The notes under the pieces are model-generated. The model ran no database searches. It saw nothing but the letters and a program-made list of their open reading frames with translations, and was not told where the DNA came from. A DNA stretch of 64,000 bases from NCBI GenBank assembly GCA_018646195.1, contig JABGVH010000148.1, forward strand, positions 1 to 64,000, in the 5' to 3' direction. Each line of letters opens with the position of its first letter. Within the stretch, counting starts at the first letter, position 1. Source of the stretch: Halobacteriovoraceae bacterium. Its GTDB lineage: Bacteria; Bdellovibrionota; Bacteriovoracia; Bacteriovoracales; Bacteriovoracaceae. Both the position numbers and the translations under genes were made by a program. This document shows positions 8,365-17,542 of the stretch, piece after piece.

Positions 8365-10109
8365 TTATTATCAACATAGGCCTTGAGTAACTTGGAACGT
8401 GATGGGTGTCGAAGCTTCCTAAGCGCCTTTGCCTCAATTTGACGAATCCGTTCACGAGTTACAAAGAAATCCTGACCAACTTCCTCAAGCGTATGGTCTG
8501 ATTTTTCACCGATTCCAAAACGCATCCTAAGAACTTTTTCTTCCCTCGGTGTAAGAGTTGAGAGAACTGCTCGGGTTTGCTCTGAAAGGGTAATGCTCAT
8601 AACGGCATCGGCCGGAGAGATGATTTTTTTATCTTCAATAAAATCTCCGAGGCTAGAATCGTCTTCTTCACCAATAGGAGTTTCAAGAGAGATAGGCTCT
8701 TTAGAAATCTTCTGAACCTTCTTAACTTTCTCTACAGGTAGTTCCATTCGCTCAGCGATTTCTTCAGGAGTAGGTTCACGCCCTAGTTCTTGAATTAATT
8801 GGCGAGAAGTTCTTACCATTTTATTGATAGTTTCAATCATGTGAACTGGAATACGAATTGTCCTGGCCTGATCAGCAATCGCTCTTGTGATTGCTTGGCG
8901 AATCCACCATGTAGCATAAGTCGAAAATTTGTAACCTCTACGGTACTCAAATTTATCAACAGCTTTCATCAAACCAATATTCCCTTCCTGGATAAGGTCG
9001 AGAAATTGCAGACCACGGTTAGTGTATTTCTTGGCGATAGAGACAACCAGTCTAAGGTTGGCTTCCACTAATTGAGACTTGGCCTTATCGGCTTTCTCTT
9101 CACCACCGAGAATAATTTTATAAACTTTTTCAACTTCATTGAAGTCCATGCCAGCGTCTAAGGTAAGACGTCGAAGCTTTCTAAGGATGTCTTCTTGGTT
9201 ACGAACAAGTTGTTCGATCTTAGCATCCGTAGTGTAAAGATTCTTGGCCAGCTTTCTTTTAAAATGATCGTCTTCCATAATTTGTTCAAAGATCTTTTTA
9301 TAAGAAACGATATCAGTCACTTCTAAAAATTTAAAAATACGATCCTGTGAACCAAAGAGGTCCTTGAATTGTAGGTAGTATTTCTTAACAGGCTCAACAA
9401 AACTATTAATAATCTTACGATTAAAAGTTAGGTTTGCTAATGTAAGCGCGATCTCATCGAGAACGACTCTCTGCTCTTTAGAGAATTTAGCGGTAGTGCC
9501 ATCTTCATTTTCAACTTCAGTAACTAATTTTCTAAGGTCTTCAACAACTGCAAAGATTTTGTCGCGAGTTCTTTTGATTTCCGCTTGAGAGGAATCATCG
9601 TCGAGTCCACGAACTAAGTCTTTTACATAATCAAGTGGTTGTTCCTGCCCTTCAATTTTTTCTCTTAATCTAAGAATTTCCTTGAGAGCATGGCTTGAAG
9701 AAACAGAGGAGAGAATAATTTCCCGCTCACCTTCTTCAATTTCCTTAGCAATTACAACTTCTCCCTCTCGGGTAAGCAATGCCACTGAGCCCATACGTTT
9801 GAGGTAGAGCTTAACTGGATCAGTAGAGGCAGAGCGAAGTTCTGCTTTTTCTTCTTTCGATAAAGTTTCTTCAATAATTTCGGTACCGTCTAAACGGATA
9901 CCTTCTTCTTCGTCTTCAAAAACCTGATTTTGAATTTCGATGCGGGCTTCCAGAATTTTATTCATGATTTCGTCGACCATTGAAGGTTCGACGATACTAG
10001 CTGGAATGGCATCGTTAATTTCTTCTGGGGTTAGAAAGGCTGAATCTTTCCCCTTAATCAGAAGTTTCGAAAAATCTTTTGAATTGATAAATGCGCCAAC
10101 AATTGACAT
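8361..10109 (-). CDS. rpoD: Primary RNA polymerase sigma factor (sigma-70, RpoD)
   Basis: A 582-residue housekeeping sigma factor. An N-terminal region 1.1-like part is followed by region 1.2 ([12 protein letters not shown]...LLTREGE, from about residue 96) and a long non-conserved insert typical of large primary sigmas. Region 2 is complete ([48 protein letters not shown]: core binding and -10 recognition). Region 3 contains RIPVHMIE and region 4 the -35 helix-turn-helix near [19 protein letters not shown]. The start codon directly abuts the dnaG stop (TAA then ATG), indicating translational coupling. The order dnaG-rpoD is the classical macromolecular-synthesis arrangement. Region 2.4 and 4.2 conservation suggests ordinary TTGACA/TATAAT promoters in this genome. 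Confidence 0.97.
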   Translation of the reverse strand: MSIVGAFINSKDFSKLLIKGKDSAFLTPEEINDAIPASIVEPSMVDEIMNKILEARIEIQNQVFEDEEEGIRLDGTEIIEETLSKEEKAELRSASTDPVKLYLKRMGSVALLTREGEVVIAKEIEEGEREIILSSVSSSHALKEILRLREKIEGQEQPLDYVKDLVRGLDDDSSQAEIKRTRDKIFAVVEDLRKLVTEVENEDGTTAKFSKEQRVVLDEIALTLANLTFNRKIINSFVEPVKKYYLQFKDLFGSQDRIFKFLEVTDIVSYKKIFEQIMEDDHFKRKLAKNLYTTDAKIEQLVRNQEDILRKLRRLTLDAGMDFNEVEKVYKIILGGEEKADKAKSQLVEANLRLVVSIAKKYTNRGLQFLDLIQEGNIGLMKAVDKFEYRRGYKFSTYATWWIRQAITRAIADQARTIRIPVHMIETINKMVRTSRQLIQELGREPTPEEIAERMELPVEKVKKVQKISKEPISLETPIGEEDDSSLGDFIEDKKIISPADAVMSITLSEQTRAVLSTLTPREEKVLRMRFGIGEKSDHTLEEVGQDFFVTRERIRQIEAKALRKLRHPSRSKLLKAYVDNN

Positions 10110-11990
10110 TTAAACTCCCTTAGATGGGTTACTTTTAATGGAATATATTTCGCGATCGATTTTAGCTAATTCTTGGAGCAATAGATTACTTTCTTCGGTG
10201 GTAATACTTTGCTTTTGTTTTGCTAAAATTTCCTCACGTTTAGTTTTTAATTGGTCCTCTTGCAGCTTCTTTTTAATATCTACAAGCAACTTTTCAATAA
10301 TCTTCTCATCTAAAACTGAAGGGCGATAACGGTAAGCCGCCGCTCCTGCTACTTCCTTAAGCTCAAGTGAGTAGGTGTCGTCGTTCATCGTGCTAGCGAT
10401 CAGATTTGAGAATTCACAATCCTCAGCTTCGTACACAAGGTCTTTAAGTCTTGAAACATACTTTTTTACCTCATTAGAGGTAACAAAATCAAGAAGTTCA
10501 GCACCTTTTGGGTGAGTTAAACACTCAGGGTGCAGGATCAACTCCTTTATCAATGTTTTTTCAACTTTGCTAAGAAGCTTTGGCGCTTCGCTTAACTCTG
10601 GTGCCTCACTAATAGGGGGAGCTTCCTGAGTTACCACCGCTACTGCTGGCTGAGGCTTAACTACTGGATTTTCCTTATTTTTCTCTAAGTATTCATGGTA
10701 GCTAGCGCTAATTTGAGCCGGGTCAGACTGTAGCCCCAGGCGTTTAGCCGCCTGCCCAAGACGCTCGGTGGCCGAGAGAGAGGCCCCAAGGGGGGCCAGG
10801 ATTTCAAAAAAGCGTTCTAGCAATTCTAATTTTTTATCGGCGCGCTCTGGCACTTCTTCTGGGTATTCCTGCTCCATTAGCTGGTCAATGAAAGGAATCG
10901 ACTGATCGATGCGGCGCTGGAGCTCCAGTGGGCCTTCGGCATTTAGAAAATCATCGGGGTCCTTGTGGGGAGAGAGGTCGACATAATGCGGCTGAATGCC
11001 CTGCTTGAGGCATTGAATATTGACTCGAACTGCCGCCTTCCAGCCAGCCGTATCTCCGTCTAGGGTCAGGTAAATATTCTTGGTTAAATTTTTAAGTCTC
11101 GCCAGTGAGGAGTCCCCCATAGCGGTGCCCATAATGGCGACACTATGTTGAAAACCTGCTTTTGTAAGGGCGATTTGATCCATATTTCCTTCTACCAATA
11201 AGACTTGGTCCTTGTTTCTGATCTCTGATTTTGCAAGGTGTAGGCCATAGAGAAGGGTGCGCTTGTTAAAGACCAATGAGTCGAGGGAATTCATATACTT
11301 AGCTTTTTGATCGGGCTTGGTGGCACGACTGGTGAAGCCAATGACGTGTCCGCCTTGGTCCCAAATTGGGAACATTATTCGCTCTCGGAAGGTATCATAA
11401 TGCGACCTCTTTCCGTACTTACCCTGACGAATCAGTCCTATTTCTTCAGCGACAGAAATCGCTAGCTCGCGATCGGCCTTGGCCGGAATTGAAAAGAGAT
11501 ATTCGGTGACAGCATTATGTACTGGGGAAAAGCCTAGAAAATATGTGCTGGCGATTTGATCGCTCAAGCCGCGGTCACTAATAAATTGGCTAAAGGCCGG
11601 AGCGCTGCCGGAGGTGGCGACTTTTCTATAGAGCTGAGTCACCTTGCTTAGGATTCTCCTGGCCATAACCATGCGCGGGGATTCTTCTTTTTTATCCAGG
11701 TACTCTTCGTAATTGAGCCCGATAATAGCGGCGATTTCCTCTAGGGATTCCATATAATTAAAGTTCTTAAATTTTTGGACAAAGCTGATGGCATCGCCAC
11801 CGACATTGCAGGCAAAACACATAAACATTTTGCGTTGGTCATTGATATTCATAGAGGGTTTATGGTCGTCGTGAAAGGGACAGACGCATAATTGGGTAGT
11901 GCCTCGCCGAGTAATCGGTAGGTAATTGCCAATGATACTCGAGATCGGAGTATCCTCTTTGATAATATTTTTTAACTCGTCTAATGCCAT
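10110..11990 (-). CDS. dnaG: DNA primase DnaG
   Basis: A 626-residue replicative primase. It has a CHC2-type zinc-binding domain (CPFHDDHKPS and MFMCFACNVGGD, supplying Cys-His-Cys-Cys). The RNA polymerase core contains YFLGFSP and FRERIMFPIWD, and the TOPRIM motif is LLVEGNMDQIAL, with Asp residues in LTLDGDTAGWKA. The usual EGYMD appears here as EGNMD; the metal-binding acids are kept. The C-terminal ~200 residues, with a proline-rich linker (around 430-460) and a helical end, fit the DnaB-interacting domain. It primes Okazaki fragments at the replication fork. The gene follows trmB after 6 nt and runs directly into rpoD. Confidence 0.96.
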   Translation of the reverse strand: MALDELKNIIKEDTPISSIIGNYLPITRRGTTQLCVCPFHDDHKPSMNINDQRKMFMCFACNVGGDAISFVQKFKNFNYMESLEEIAAIIGLNYEEYLDKKEESPRMVMARRILSKVTQLYRKVATSGSAPAFSQFISDRGLSDQIASTYFLGFSPVHNAVTEYLFSIPAKADRELAISVAEEIGLIRQGKYGKRSHYDTFRERIMFPIWDQGGHVIGFTSRATKPDQKAKYMNSLDSLVFNKRTLLYGLHLAKSEIRNKDQVLLVEGNMDQIALTKAGFQHSVAIMGTAMGDSSLARLKNLTKNIYLTLDGDTAGWKAAVRVNIQCLKQGIQPHYVDLSPHKDPDDFLNAEGPLELQRRIDQSIPFIDQLMEQEYPEEVPERADKKLELLERFFEILAPLGASLSATERLGQAAKRLGLQSDPAQISASYHEYLEKNKENPVVKPQPAVAVVTQEAPPISEAPELSEAPKLLSKVEKTLIKELILHPECLTHPKGAELLDFVTSNEVKKYVSRLKDLVYEAEDCEFSNLIASTMNDDTYSLELKEVAGAAAYRYRPSVLDEKIIEKLLVDIKKKLQEDQLKTKREEILAKQKQSITTEESNLLLQELAKIDREIYSIKSNPSKGV

Positions 11991-11996
11991 ATAGTT

Positions 11997-12686
11997 TTAT
12001 TTCTTATTAACTAGTACCAAACCTATGATTGGTTCATTTTTTGCGATAAATATTTTTTCAAACTTAGTAGGGTAGCTATTGAGCCAGAAATCAGGGTGCT
12101 CTCTGTGCAGGTCCAGGCTCACAAGCTCAACATCGAATAGCTTTGACTCCTCGGCCAGTCTAATCATCTGGGCACCGTAATCCCGGTGATCAGTTTTTAT
12201 ATAGAAGCGGGCACCAGGTTTTAAAACTCGGTGGGCCCTCTCAATGAATCCCTCTTGAAAGAGGCGCTTTTTCTTATGAGGATTTTTGGGCCAGGGGTCT
12301 GGAAAGAAATAATAGAGTTGATCCAATTCACTTTCACCGAAAATAAATTCTATCCGCTCACCTCGCGCTCGCAGATAGCGGTAATTTTCTATTTCATCTC
12401 GAGCCAAGCTCTTGGCCAATTGAAAGCTTCTTTTAAAGCGGTAATCGAGTCCAACAAAGTTGACCTCAGGATTTTGGCGGCAGTAATCTCGCAAGAAATG
12501 GCCATATCCAGTGCCGATTTCAAGAATTAAGGGCGCCTCTTTTTTGAAAATATCGCTATTCCATTTCCCTCTATATTGCTCAGCTTCACTGTCTCGGAAA
12601 ACAAATTGAGAAAAGGCCTCTAAACGCTGGTGATAGGGGTTTTTATGGGAATATTGGAATTCCTCAGAGTAGGTCAAATCGGTCAT
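11997..12686 (-). CDS. trmB: tRNA (guanine-N7-)-methyltransferase TrmB
   Basis: A SAM-dependent Rossmann methyltransferase making m7G46 in tRNA. The SAM loop is LEIGTGYGHFL and the family signature FFPDPWPKNPHKKKRL is complete, with KTDHRDY downstream. I place the start at the ATG at 12684-12686 (MTDLTYSEEF; 229 residues). A longer reading from a TTG at 12701 adds only five residues, and neither start has a strong Shine-Dalgarno. It is the first gene of a leftward trmB-dnaG-rpoD operon. The 177 bp upstream are shared with a divergent secreted-protein gene and presumably carry promoters for both. Confidence 0.94.
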   Translation of the reverse strand: MTDLTYSEEFQYSHKNPYHQRLEAFSQFVFRDSEAEQYRGKWNSDIFKKEAPLILEIGTGYGHFLRDYCRQNPEVNFVGLDYRFKRSFQLAKSLARDEIENYRYLRARGERIEFIFGESELDQLYYFFPDPWPKNPHKKKRLFQEGFIERAHRVLKPGARFYIKTDHRDYGAQMIRLAEESKLFDVELVSLDLHREHPDFWLNSYPTKFEKIFIAKNEPIIGLVLVNKK

Positions 12687-12863
12687 GATGCTTGCTATCA
12701 AAGATACTGTGAATCGCCAAGTAAGAACATTTTTAACGCCATGCGTTTTACTTTATTTTACGCTGCTCGTTATTGCTTGATGCGCAGTGAGTCAGCTTGA
12801 TACACCACATTAAATAAACAAATCAACCCCCACGGCCCTTAAAAAGGTTTATTAGGAGAGACT

Positions 12864-13637
12864 ATGAAATCCATCACCCTCGCATTGGGACTTTTGACCC
12901 TTCTTTTAAGTAATGCTTTCGCTGAACAAGCAGCGACTTCTAAAGCAGAATTCTGCGCCAATAATGTTAGTGGCGATACCATAAAATCAATGCTTTTAAG
13001 CTCTGAAAATCGCCTGACTTTCACCAATCGCGGTGGACTGGCCAATGGCGGTGTTTGCTGGTGGCATTCTCGCTTCACTAGAAAAGCACTTTACCTGGCG
13101 ATTTACCGACCTGACCTTCCAAAACCTAGCAATAAAGAAGCCGCTAAAATCGTCAAGGCGATTCGTATGGGTAAGGGTGTTGTTGAGGTCCCAGGATTTA
13201 AAAACCTTTCAGATTTTTCTCGAACTCATAGAAAGCAGATTCAAGATCGCTTAGAAAAATGGCAAATTGGAGATGGCTTTCTTCGTGGTCAATGGGCGGT
13301 TGGTCTTTGGGGTGGAAGTGATACTACCGCTGCTAAGATGCAAAAAAGAATGGATGACCTTTTCCAAGATGTAATGGTTAAAAAAGACATCACTTATCAA
13401 GTCCTTCAACTTCCTGGAATTGTCGCTCACGCCTGGTTAGTCGTTAATATGGAAAAGACTAGCAATGGTTATAAAATTCAAGTTATCGACTCAAATTACA
13501 GCAGCCCAAGAACTCATACTTATAAGCGCGGAGATACTCATTTAACTCTAGGTTATTTTGGAAAAATGGTAGGCCGTACAGGTAAGCGTTCCGAACTTAA
13601 AAAGATGAAAAAGATTATTAAAAAATACTGTAAGTAA
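12864..13637 (+). CDS. Secreted protein with possible papain-like Cys-His-Asp triad
   Basis: 257 residues with a clear Sec signal peptide (MKSITLALGLLTLLLSNAFA). A strong AGGAGAG ribosome site at 12854-12860 fixes the ATG. I do not recognise the family by name. The mature protein has Cys65 in GGVCWWHSRFTRKA at the start of a helix, His189 in IVAHAWLVV, and Asp209/Asn211 in VIDSNY. This order and spacing (Cys at a helix start; His and Asp/Asn in later strands) is what papain-like or transglutaminase-like cysteine hydrolases show. Catalytic activity is inference. A basic Lys-rich tail ends the protein. It is followed by an LpxR-like outer-membrane gene 56 nt later on the same strand, so it probably acts in the periplasm or outside the cell. 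Confidence 0.7.
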   Translation: MKSITLALGLLTLLLSNAFAEQAATSKAEFCANNVSGDTIKSMLLSSENRLTFTNRGGLANGGVCWWHSRFTRKALYLAIYRPDLPKPSNKEAAKIVKAIRMGKGVVEVPGFKNLSDFSRTHRKQIQDRLEKWQIGDGFLRGQWAVGLWGGSDTTAAKMQKRMDDLFQDVMVKKDITYQVLQLPGIVAHAWLVVNMEKTSNGYKIQVIDSNYSSPRTHTYKRGDTHLTLGYFGKMVGRTGKRSELKKMKKIIKKYCK

Positions 13638-13693
13638 TTTGTCCGGTATTTTTAAAAAGTTAATAGTAAGTCATAAATTACCGAATAGCAGGG

Positions 13694-15007
13694 GTGAGAG
13701 TTTATACAGCCCTGCTATTTCTAGTTTTCCTTCCCAATGTAATTTTGGCCGATCACCATCTAGAAGAACCGATCGTTCTAAAATCAGATTTTAAAGAAAT
13801 AATGAAGCCCGCCAGTGGGGAAGAACTTATCGATACCGCACTTAAATTAGAGCGCGAGAGTGGCCGCCAAATGGCCCAGAAAAAAGACCTGCCTTGCCCT
13901 AAAACATCCGACCAGCCGCAAGAAAAACAAAAAAAAGAAATTGAAAAAAAGAAAAGCGTACCTGAGAAAAAATCCTTTATCTGCCTCTGTGAAGTGGGAA
14001 GTGAAGAGGGCAAAAAGAAGGCCCAGAAAGAATACGAAAATAGTTATGCCCACTTTCTAGAGGATAAGGGTTTTCTGGAGCGTTATATTGGTCTCAACCG
14101 CCAAACAGATTTCACACTACGAACTGGCAATGACAATTGGGGGCATGGTCTCGGGCGGGTAATAGGTCTTGAAGAATATGATGGAGACGATCGCCAGCGA
14201 ACTTTTTCGGCCGGAGTTGAATACCAACTCAAGGGTGACGAGGGAGAGTTTAGTATTTCACTGGACACCACCGGCTGGGGTAATTTTGCGCCCCTTGAAA
14301 CCAAGCTGAAGGGCGGCGGTACCAGCTATGAATACCAGGATGAAGACGGCGCTTACTACCAAGACTTTTTAGAAAAAGACGTACTCGACGTCAATTACTT
14401 AGGCTATCTCGATGGCAACGGCAAAGGCAGGACTTTGCGTTTAGGTGTCCGAGTAGAAGATTTCAAAGACCATGGGCCGGGAGCTCAGGGAATTCAAGAT
14501 GCCTTTCATGGAATAAATGAAGATTATATTCAGTACAATTACAATGATTGGTTAAAAGATCATAATGGTGATGAATTCCAAGACCGCATCGTCGGGTACT
14601 TAGGCTTTGGAAAGCGTTGGGAAGCCGACCTTGGCAAGTGGAAGTGTTCTGCTACTGCCGAAGTTTTAGCGGGTGTTGATTTCCTAGATCCCTCTTATAT
14701 CGAAGGGGGAGGACGCTTCAGTGCTGAGCTCAACTCAGGTACCGCAGGGGGAAGGCAAGCTGATAATCCTTGGTTTGCAGTGGCGCTATACGATCAGGCG
14801 ATGGCCAATACCGTCGATGACGGAATTGATAATTCTCTTGGGATAATGATGTCGACCTCTTTTCGCGCAGGCTCAGCAATTATTAAGCCCTTCATGGGAG
14901 TCGAGTACCACGATGCCACTGAAGACCGCTTCTTTAACGCAGGTGGAGAAAATGAAATCTACCATACCGTCGGGGTGATGGTTTCCTTTGGCGGAACTCG
15001 TCACTAA
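13694..15007 (+). CDS. Probable outer-membrane beta-barrel, LpxR-like lipid A 3'-O-deacylase (DUF2219 type)
   Basis: 437 residues from a GTG start with a signal peptide (MRVYTALLFLVFLPNVILA). Residues ~60-125 form an unusual Lys/Glu-rich, Cys-containing linker. After that the sequence follows the LpxR layout: GNDNWGHGLGR (Asn146, Asp147), RTFSAGVEYQL (Thr170), then HGPGAQGIQDAFHGI (His272), a Trp-containing loop, and alternating beta-strand segments to a C-terminal VGVMVSFGG strand. In Salmonella LpxR the Asn-Asp pair and the His in the equivalent helix lie at the active site that removes the 3'-acyloxyacyl chain of lipid A. Family assignment is from recalled motifs, so treat it as probable. 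The long N-terminal linker is not part of LpxR proteins I know. Confidence 0.6.
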   Translation: MRVYTALLFLVFLPNVILADHHLEEPIVLKSDFKEIMKPASGEELIDTALKLERESGRQMAQKKDLPCPKTSDQPQEKQKKEIEKKKSVPEKKSFICLCEVGSEEGKKKAQKEYENSYAHFLEDKGFLERYIGLNRQTDFTLRTGNDNWGHGLGRVIGLEEYDGDDRQRTFSAGVEYQLKGDEGEFSISLDTTGWGNFAPLETKLKGGGTSYEYQDEDGAYYQDFLEKDVLDVNYLGYLDGNGKGRTLRLGVRVEDFKDHGPGAQGIQDAFHGINEDYIQYNYNDWLKDHNGDEFQDRIVGYLGFGKRWEADLGKWKCSATAEVLAGVDFLDPSYIEGGGRFSAELNSGTAGGRQADNPWFAVALYDQAMANTVDDGIDNSLGIMMSTSFRAGSAIIKPFMGVEYHDATEDRFFNAGGENEIYHTVGVMVSFGGTRH

Positions 15008-15063
15008 ATTCCTATTTACCTTATAGACGACTCTGTGATAATTCCTGGTTACCAGGAGTTAAC

Positions 15064-15801
15064 ATGAAAAAACTAGTGACCTTATTTGTATTACTAACAT
15101 CCGCACTAGCGCTCTCTCAAATTGACCGCTACGACCGTAAAGACCTGAATGATCCCGATAAGAAGAAACCTGTTGGAACTTTTAGTCGCAGTTCTCATAA
15201 AGTTAAAATGAGCTCTGATAAAGAACTTCAAAAAAGTCATCGCAACTTCAACAAAATGGATTTTAAAATCGAAGCCGGACACAGAGACTTTGATCGCAAT
15301 CTAACAAATGCAGGCCATTTAAATATGCTGGCCGGTGGATTGGCCTTTGGTGTTTCGGCGCTCGACCTCTCTGCAAAAATGCGCAAAGATTTTTATTTTT
15401 TAGGAACCGCTTCACTCTTAGTGGGAGGTCTGCATTATTACTCCACCTTGAATCCCTATCAGGGAGTTGATGGAAAGTTGGCCCAGAAAGATTATTACCG
15501 TGCCCTGGCGGCAAAGGCCCGTCAAGCACGACTCTATAGCGGCTCGGCCCAACTGGCACTAGGAGCCGGTTACCTGGCCCTCTACAGCAAGTATCATAAC
15601 GACGGCGCCAAAGATGCCCACTCGGCTTCTCTGGTCAGTTTAATTATTGGTGCTGGAAAAGTTGGTTCTGGATTATTTCAATTATTTAGCAAAAGTCCAA
15701 TTGAGCGATCACTTCGCCAGCATAAAAGAGGTCCAAAGTTTGGCTGGGACGTCGGAGTTAAAGGCGATTCTCCAATGTTAGTATTTGGTGGTTCGTTTTA
15801 A
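15064..15801 (+). CDS. Secreted or membrane-associated protein of unknown function
   Basis: 245 residues. A signal peptide (MKKLVTLFVLLTSALALS) is preceded by an AGGAG site (CAGGAGTTAACATG). I do not recognise the family. A charged N-terminal region is followed by several Gly/Ala/Leu-rich hydrophobic stretches (around residues 80-120 and 160-200, such as LNMLAGGLAFGVSALDL), which could be helical hairpins in a membrane. The protein ends in a Gly-rich segment finishing with Phe. It is third in a rightward run after the Cys-His-Asp protein and the LpxR-like barrel, 56 nt behind the latter, and is closed by a bidirectional terminator. Confidence 0.65.
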   Translation: MKKLVTLFVLLTSALALSQIDRYDRKDLNDPDKKKPVGTFSRSSHKVKMSSDKELQKSHRNFNKMDFKIEAGHRDFDRNLTNAGHLNMLAGGLAFGVSALDLSAKMRKDFYFLGTASLLVGGLHYYSTLNPYQGVDGKLAQKDYYRALAAKARQARLYSGSAQLALGAGYLALYSKYHNDGAKDAHSASLVSLIIGAGKVGSGLFQLFSKSPIERSLRQHKRGPKFGWDVGVKGDSPMLVFGGSF

Positions 15802-15821
15802 TTAATTAGCAGAAATAAAAA

Positions 15822-15860
15822 AACTCCCCTGGTACAACAGGCTGTGAAACCAGAGGAGTT
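15822..15860. terminator. Bidirectional Rho-independent terminator between convergent genes
   Basis: AACTCC-C-CTGGT pairs with ACCAG-A-GGAGTT, giving an 11-bp stem with one internal mismatch and a 15-base loop. The minus strand is followed directly by T7, ending the small leftward genes. On the plus strand the T-rich ATTTTAGATTATTTTTTTT follows and can end the 12864-15801 run. Confidence 0.85.
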
Positions 15861-15869
15861 AATTTTAGA

Positions 15870-16079
15870 TTATTTTTTTTTAGAATTCGTTTTTTCTTTT
15901 ACCAATTCAGAAATCAATTGAGCGGCCTTCTTGGCCATTTCAGGATCTTTGATCTTACTCTGAATTGTCTTAATCAAATTTTCAACAATCAGTTTATTTT
16001 CTGTCGCAAGTGAGCAATCACTATCAGAATTTTTTTTCTGTTCGCCCTTAAAAAGTGGCAGAACTTTTTTTACACCCAT
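15870..16079 (-). CDS. Small charged protein, unknown function (69 aa)
   Basis: A 69-residue Lys-rich protein with no signal peptide or membrane segment. Residues ~28-60 form a predicted amphipathic helix (NLIKTIQSKIKDPEMAKKAA), and the tail is basic (KEKTNSKKK). It has an AGGGAA ribosome site and lies 21 nt downstream of another small leftward gene, with a perfect terminator immediately after its stop. These gene-like controls support a real protein. I do not recognise a family. Confidence 0.6.
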   Translation of the reverse strand: MGVKKVLPLFKGEQKKNSDSDCSLATENKLIVENLIKTIQSKIKDPEMAKKAAQLISELVKEKTNSKKK

Positions 16080-16100
16080 GATAATTCCCTACAGAATCTA

Positions 16101-16313
16101 TTATGCAGCTGTTTCTGGACTTTGGTAGTGCTCAGCAATTTTTTGCATATGTTCTTCGATCACTTCATATAGTTCAAGACTAGTAGTTTTTGGACTCATT
16201 CCCTCTGGTAGAGCGGAGTAAACAACTTCGGCGTTAACCTCAGTAAAGCAGTACCAAGTATTACCAAGTTTTTGAAATAGAACATCGTTTTGTTGTGTGT
16301 TTTGAATTGTCAT
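16101..16313 (-). CDS. Small acidic protein, unknown function (70 aa)
   Basis: A 70-residue cytosolic-looking protein. The first half reads as beta-strands (KLGNTWYCFTEVNAEVVYSAL) and the second as an amphipathic helix (SLELYEVIEEHMQKIAEHY). The start is fixed by a near-consensus AGGAGG seven bases upstream of the ATG. It heads a two-gene leftward unit with the 69-residue gene. The 176-bp A/T-rich gap upstream (16314-16489) also receives the 3' end of the next leftward gene. I see no named domain. Confidence 0.65.
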   Translation of the reverse strand: MTIQNTQQNDVLFQKLGNTWYCFTEVNAEVVYSALPEGMSPKTTSLELYEVIEEHMQKIAEHYQSPETAA

Positions 16314-16489
16314 GTGGCCCTCCTGGCGTTCAACAATATTTTGTGCAAACTAACTGTTACCTAACTTTTCGGCGCTCCTTGTCAAAAGTTTAGACATTTT
16401 TTGAACTATTTAATTTTTAAAGTGTTGAAAATATTGACACTAATAAGTTTTTTTAAAGACCAACTAAATCGGTTATCCATTTTTTTAAA

Positions 16490-17542
16490 TTAATAAGAAG
16501 ATTGAAGGCCAAAGAAAAAATTGTACTGACCTCCGGTAGGGTAGGCCAGTTGATCACGATCTTGATCCCAAAATCCCTCTCTCGAGGCCTCAGTTTTCGA
16601 AGTCAGCTTATTGCCGAGATAGACTAGAACGTCGATGCCTACAATCAGATCAGTTTTTGGAAGTAGGTTTCTGTACTGGTAAGAGCTAGTGAATATCGGT
16701 GTTGCATTGAGAGAAGAAAATTTTCTCTCGTCAAAATTTTCAAATTCATCCTGGATAGAGATGAAAGAACGCAGATAGTTGAGGGTAATTCCCCCTCCCA
16801 TATTAAAGCGATGGCGCTCTCTTCTAAAAAAATCATAAGTCATTATCGGACCTATTCTAAATTGAAAGCGATCATCACTTGATCGGCCACCATCCTCAAA
16901 AAAGAAGTCGGCATCTGAACCCAAAATCATAGCAGTTAGTCCAAAATGGGTACGGTCATACTTATCAAATTTAACCTTTTGAGTGTAGGTCATTTTTAGA
17001 CCACCGACTGCCGAGTAGCTCTCTCTTTCAACTCGCTTGAGATAGGGATAGCTGGTCTTTAAATCTGGCCCGACTAAGATCGCCAGCGAGGCGCGATGAA
17101 CTTTGGCAGGAAAAAGTGGGTAGCCCTCTGGTAGGGGCTCTTGTAAACGGTAATCCATATAATCGTGACCTTTCATATTTATGGATTTGCCAAACTCTCT
17201 TGTGTCCTTAGTAATAAGTTTTACAAATATTTTCTGGATATAAGCTGTTTGGCCGCGCTTATCGAGAGTTCGATAATAACCTTCAGCATCGTCAAAGAAC
17301 TCGAGAGGGAATTCTTTATTTGAAAAACTCGAGGTTTCATAATCCATTTGATAGGGGGAACCACGAAAGCTTTCACCATGAACAATTATTCTTTGGCCTT
17401 TGCGGACCATTTGAACTGGTGGTGCTTCTAGCTCAGGGGAACCTTGTAGGGCCGCCTCTAAAACGATGACTATTCCATGACTGGCGCTCGCCAGAGGAAG
17501 AAAAAATAAAGTTAAAAATAAAAGCGCAATTATTTTTCTCAT
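16490..17542 (-). CDS. Exported protein, probable outer-membrane beta-barrel (second of a pair)
   Basis: 350 residues with a signal peptide (MRKIIALLFLTLFFLPLASA). The N-terminal ~130 residues hold short beta-rich segments with GQRIIVHGESF and QTAYIQKIFVKL, which could be an SH3-like or carboxypeptidase-regulatory-like fold. From about residue 145, alternating polar/hydrophobic strands (such as FRIGPIMTYDFF and FNMGGGITLNYL) end in YNFFFGLQSSY, whose terminal aromatic is typical of Bam-assembled barrels. The start overlaps the stop of the upstream gene by 4 nt (ATGA), so the two are translationally coupled. Function is unknown. Confidence 0.65.
   Translation of the reverse strand: MRKIIALLFLTLFFLPLASASHGIVIVLEAALQGSPELEAPPVQMVRKGQRIIVHGESFRGSPYQMDYETSSFSNKEFPLEFFDDAEGYYRTLDKRGQTAYIQKIFVKLITKDTREFGKSINMKGHDYMDYRLQEPLPEGYPLFPAKVHRASLAILVGPDLKTSYPYLKRVERESYSAVGGLKMTYTQKVKFDKYDRTHFGLTAMILGSDADFFFEDGGRSSDDRFQFRIGPIMTYDFFRRERHRFNMGGGITLNYLRSFISIQDEFENFDERKFSSLNATPIFTSSYQYRNLLPKTDLIVGIDVLVYLGNKLTSKTEASREGFWDQDRDQLAYPTGGQYNFFFGLQSSY

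Noticed and set aside
13860-14060. Lys-rich overlapping frame in the LpxR-like gene
   Set aside because: It arises from the poly-A stretch encoding the Lys/Glu linker; the main frame has signal peptide and barrel features.
16314-16489. A/T-rich gap as an origin or attachment site
   Set aside because: No DnaA-box cluster, tRNA end or direct repeat flanks it; it probably holds only a promoter and a 3' untranslated region.
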